A DNA stretch of 64,000 bases from Tubulanus polymorphus (taxonomy: Eukaryota; Nemertea; Palaeonemertea; Tubulaniformes; Tubulanidae), in the NCBI RefSeq assembly GCF_964204645.1, contig NC_134031.1:1736001-1800000 (forward strand). The letters are read 5' to 3'. How positions within the stretch are numbered: position 1 is the stretch's first letter; each line of letters starts with the position of its first letter. Under the pieces are notes generated by a model, which was given only the letters and a program-made list of their open reading frames with translations, made no database searches and had not been told where the DNA came from. Made by a program: the position numbers and the translations under genes. Shown here piece after piece: positions 59,478 through 64,000 of the stretch.

Positions 59478-61573
59478 ATTTGTTTGTTTCAATTCTAATC
59501 ACTGTAGTGAGTAATCAGCAAATGGACAATGATCTAAATGGATCTTGACCACGACTGGTGCAATCAGGAAAGATGCGGCTGCGTGAACAATGAATAATGT
59601 AAAATGATTAAACAGCACCGCGCTCTCTTCCAATAAACTAATGTACTTGTAATTGGTGGTTACGTTTGGTCAACCGATGACTGATGAAATATCTCGAGGC
59701 AGATTTTGCTTTAAGATCTGTCGTTGGAGAAGATATTCAACTACGTATAGTTAATTAAGTAACGTAAAGTAAAGTTTAGGAAAAGTAGAATTTCATTTGA
59801 AAATCTGTTAAATTTGCGCGGAGATTTTGAATTCAAAAGTCGTTACGTATCTGACTTTCAGCAGAGATGCTAAAAATGGACGAGGAATCCTAATAAATCT
59901 TCGAGGTTGTTGTTTGCTTTCCTGTTCTTATCCCAGAATTAAAATATCTTCCTCAATCGTTCGTAACAATGTTAGATTAAAAAGCGGCAGACGATCTGGC
60001 GCCTTGTCGAAAAAATATTCCTGCTGAATTGTGGCTATTCTGGTTTATGGAAGCCTGACCAATACTAGCAGAATATAACTAAAAATAGTCGTATTTTCAA
60101 TTTCTGAAATTATTTCGTCAAAATCAAAGGTTTCAGTTGCGCTAAAAACAACCATGAAACTGCAAAATAACCATCCCGACATTTGCAATGTCTACATATT
60201 TTTCTTTTCGGTTTCAATTAAACTATATCTGTTCGACGCATCGAAAATGAATGATTTGGAAGCAGATAAAACCGGTTGTTTTTGTTTACTCGAATGTAAA
60301 ATCATTGAAATGAATTGAACACCGAGAATGAAAGGTCTCGATATTCCCGGCAAGAACGTTTCCTCCGCATGAAGAGCGAGTATTGAAAAACCTAACAAAA
60401 AACCGATCGAAGAATTATTTACAAATTTCACGCACGTTCATTTCTTCTTTTCGTTTTCGAAAAACGGAGCTAAAAGTGTTCGCGTTTCTATTCGACTGGT
60501 ATCAGTCAGATTGAAAAGATTGTTGATTATACGGCGAGGTGCCGCGCGGTTTGCTGCATCATTCAACCGTCCGTGCGTGGAAAATGATTTTAAAACTGAT
60601 CGAGCATACAATAAATGCTATAGGTCAGAATAACAATTCCCGAAATCGCGTGAATTGCTACAGCTATGATTTGATTGTTAGTTCTTCCACCCAAACGCGT
60701 AAAACCGAAACGTATTTAGATGGGTCTATTTCGCCAGCGGATAATCTTCCCTACGCTCTCTTATTACGTTATAAATCACTGCGCGGTGACAAGTACAGAC
60801 AGAATTTTGTCTTCATTGGTTTTTGCTCAAACCTAAAGGCACCCTGGAGTTATCTACCGATAATTCATCAGTTTGGGTAAACGATAAACTTTTTTGAGTC
60901 CTGTAAAAACTGGATGCTTTCCAAAAAGGGCAACCCCTTTTCAGATTGATAGTATAACGTAGATTCAGATGTCGAGACTAAGGTTCAAATCCATTTCATC
61001 GTCGGGCCAATCTAATCGATGTGACGTCACGGGAACATCACTTTTCGGGATGAAAATTAGATTAGTGGCTGGAACTAAACAAATTAAACGGATACCTGTC
61101 ACCCATACCAGACCTGATAGAAAGCCATCGTATCGCTGCTGGTGACAGCAAGAAATCAGGGTTAATGTAATTTCTAATCGAAGTGGCCCTTACCGCTCTC
61201 TCTCTCTCCTGTGCGATAGAAAAAACGTTGTGATTAATTCGACGGGTTCAAGCGGCACATCCGTTCCGTTATGACGTGTTTCAAAAACGACTCGGCAAAT
61301 TATGAGCAGACGTTGTAGGATTTCGCTAAGCGACAACAAAAACAGTTGATTGAAACCTGCGCGGTTAATAAACCCGACTTCGAAGAAAGTCGCGCGGGTC
61401 AACGATAATTATCCCTCCAAACGACCGAACCACTCGATCAGCATCGGTTATTTATTCGTCGGACAAATTTGATATTTACACGATCTACGACGAGTGGTAT
61501 TTACTACGCATAAATCACGAGGTGGTTTTGATGATGGGGGCATTTACGGATACCAGGTGCGACGATCGGATTA
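59478..61573. other. region without supported gene
   Basis: The longest frame, 60539-60880 (+), has no recognisable domain, no clear start and no splice context. A short TCTC run lies at 61197-61208. Nothing else recognised. Confidence 0.4.
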
Positions 61574-61800
61574 AAGGCTAACAAAAATTGATACTTTGTT
61601 TCTCGCGCTCTGCTGAGCTTAAAACTTGACCCGGCCGGCCGCCTATCTACCCTATACATTACTTTTTTTTTAAAATCGTAATTAAATTTACAACAACAGA
61701 CCCGGCAGCTATATAGAAATGAACTGATTACAAAATTTATTGTATTTTACAAAAATGACCCGGCCGCTGCGGAGAAACAAGGTATCATTTTTGTTTAGCT
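61574..61800 (-). mobile_element. GGCCGGGTC-box MITE, copy 4
   Basis: Same orientation as copy 3 and very similar to it (AAAACTTGACCCGGCCGGCC, CAGCTATATAGAAATGAACT). The left terminal repeat has TACTTTGTTTCTCGCG, the right GCGGAGAAACAAGGTATC. Confidence 0.75.
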
Positions 61801-62141
61801 ATATATACAAGTGATTTAGGCATGTAAATTAAGTTATAAAATTGACATCCGTCGTGGTCGCAGCGGGTACCCTGGGCCAACAAGCGCGAACGATCCCCAA
61901 AATATCATCCAATATAAACCGAAACACGATTTTGAGATATAGGCCTTTTCCTGTGGAGGGAGTTTTGGGAAATGATTTTTAGCTGAGAGAATTGTTTCTC
62001 ATTGTTTCATCCCATTGAAAATAAAAATCTGTTGAGATAAATGTGTTTTCTGGGTACACAGTGATGGAACTGCTGTACTCGTTATTAGAATTATTTTTTT
62101 TCTGGTGTGGGTTGTTTTCACTCGAATGTGATTCATTAGTC

Positions 62142-62441
62142 TCATCGAGAATCAGCAGCTGACAAAGCGACCGAGTTGGTTCTCATCTTCGCAATCTGGT
62201 CACTCGACGCTATATCGTTAGAAGTCCTTATCTGGAACCGGCATCCCAAGTGAGACATAGCGTAGAATACGTGAATTGAGTACTTCTCTACGGCCGTTGC
62301 CGCCGCCGCCGCTGCTGCTGCTGCTGCTGCTGCTGCCGTTTGATCATCATCTCGTCGGTTCAGCGTTGCGTTAAGGCCGAAAAAATCACAGCAAGCGAAA
62401 CTCGTCACAGCGGAACTGAGAACGAACATTCTCACAATCAC
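62142..62441 (-). other. open frame with polyalanine tract (uncertain coding)
   Basis: A minus-strand open frame of about 99 codons contains a run of about 13 alanines, encoded by an interrupted GCN repeat (about 62296-62336), and two potential dibasic sites. The frame also extends upstream without a methionine. No domain or signal peptide is convincing and no partner exons were found. Possibly chance openness around a trinucleotide repeat. Confidence 0.25.
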
Positions 62442-64000
62442 AAACTGAGCTTCCCAAATACGTGAATATTCCCATGTTCGTCACCTGGTTCGTGTTGTCG
62501 TAGGTTTTGACGAGTGCGAGAATTTCCTTTTCGTTCTTTCTTATAGTTAAAATGGGTTTTTTTAAAGAAATTCGTCGCCAGCCATCACGAGTTTCTCATC
62601 CAGTCGTATAAGTGGTCGTACCCACCACTGATCTCCGTCGCTCTACGATCCTAGTGTAAAAATATTGTGATTGTCGTTCGTGTCTACTGATGATGACTAT
62701 TAGGATTTAGAATATAATACCATTGGGATCCCCGGGTGAAACTGATTGGTCAACAACAATACCCAGGGCCCAATTTCATAACTCTTAAATCGATTAAATT
62801 TCTTCATTTAATCAGTTTATCTTAAATCGCTTTAGGCCTTAATCAAGGAGTTGCTATATTAAACTTAACTAAACAAATGACAAATTTCAAAATCAATCAT
62901 ATTCTCATACAACAATTATAGAAAATGCCAGGAGTGCTCGAGGAATTATGATGTAAGCTCCTCAAACACGTGGACTTTAAAAAACAACTAGTCCAACCAC
63001 CATAGGCGTATAAACTATAAACTATAAACGAGAGTTTATACGCCCATGGTCCAATCATAGACTCTAAAATCAAAAAGTCTATGGCCCAACCATGGACTCA
63101 ATAGTCCATGGCCCCCGCACTAAAACCAGAGATAAACCTGGCCAAATACTCTGGAAAGCGTAGGATTTAAGTAATCAATCTGATTTACATTTTTACATCA
63201 TTTTATTTTCACATATAAAATTATTAAATTTTAGCTTAATATATAGTAATTTTATTTCTATTACTATGTATGAAAACTTGAAAACCACAAAAGTTACATG
63301 TAAGGTATTTCGAAGTTTTAATATACAATACATCTCCACTACTACTGATTTTATACAATTTGCATCAATCAGGAAAATAACAAAAATACACAAAGAATTA
63401 TTAACTTTGATCCATAAAACACCGAAAATTGGACTAGTCTGAAAGTCTTAAGATTATGAATTTGACAATTCATGAGGTCAATATATTAACCGACACTTTG
63501 TTATATTTCATGAAATATGATTCTATCATGTCAACTTTTCAAATGACATCGAGATTGAGGATATCTCCTCAATTATCAAGAAAAAGCTCAACTTTATTCG
63601 ATAGGACCTTAATAAATCAGTGTTTTATGAATAATTGACATGAACATGTCATTTTATACCCACAACAACAATCATACCTAAATAACAGGAACATGTATTT
63701 ATGTACCCGAGGAAGTACCCCTGCAGTCATTTACAAAAACGTGACTTGTATTTCAAAAAAGTCTCCAACATAAAAAAAAACATTAAAACCAGAGATAAAA
63801 CCACAAATTCAAACTGGAAAACTTAAGATTAGATTAACTAAACAGTCTTTGGTTTAATTTTCATTAACATTATCTTACAAGATAACTAGAGTTTTGCCAC
63901 CTTTGCCTTGTCTTCAAGAGGTTGACAGACATGATCAAATTGGTTATTTTCTCAAATGTAACATTTAATGCAAAGTATTTTGGTGGTATTCTTTTCTATG
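62442..64000. other. right edge without supported gene
   Basis: AT-rich. Contains a degenerate CTGATGATGACTATTAGG motif at about 62689, a diverged foldback arm near 62760 (GGGCCCAATTTCATAAC), and a cluster of short hairpins at 63005-63111. No exon recognised. Confidence 0.45.

Overview
The window is eukaryotic nuclear DNA, almost certainly from an intron-rich marine invertebrate. A lophotrochozoan, probably a mollusc, fits best; that is inference from the gene set: an allatostatin-C/somatostatin-type precursor, an NRF-6-type acyltransferase, a DUF5054/GH38-like hydrolase, and dense MITE-like foldback repeats. Most apparent open frames are chance. The real genes were rebuilt exon by exon from homology, GT-AG sites and matching intron phase. 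Exon positions are hand-counted, so errors of 1-2 bases are possible.

The left third (2-21.5 kb) is gene-dense and arranged as divergent pairs. PIN1 (-) and PPP1R11 (+) share a 0.5 kb promoter. CUTA (-) and a 16-exon NRF-6-like acyltransferase (+) share a 0.27 kb promoter. A two-exon C2H2 zinc-finger gene (-) follows. The middle (23.5-35.7 kb) holds a single-exon class A GPCR, a four-exon SLC16-like transporter and a 14-exon secreted GH38-like (DUF5054) hydrolase. That last gene carries a duplicated 156-nt exon pair separated by only 29 nt, a layout expected to force mutually exclusive splicing next to the presumed active site.

The right part (37-58 kb) looks like a gene desert. I read it as one intron of about 21 kb in an allatostatin-C/somatostatin-like neuropeptide gene on the minus strand. 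The peptide exon is at 36982-37161 and the signal-peptide exon at 58045-58146. Upstream of the latter is a compact promoter with TATA, E-box, two CREs and CCAAT. From 58.5 to 64 kb I find no convincing gene.

Repeats are a major component. They include a foldback family with ends like CCAGTTCCACAGTT (about 14 copies or fragments), a four-copy family with long terminal inverted repeats and internal GGCCGGGTC boxes, and a 67-bp tandem array whose unit resembles a hammerhead-ribozyme core. There are also a hAT-like MITE with a perfect 8-bp target duplication, a tRNA-derived SINE, pogo-like foldbacks and a roughly 290-bp TA microsatellite. The genes belong to unrelated pathways; beyond divergent promoters I see no functional clustering.
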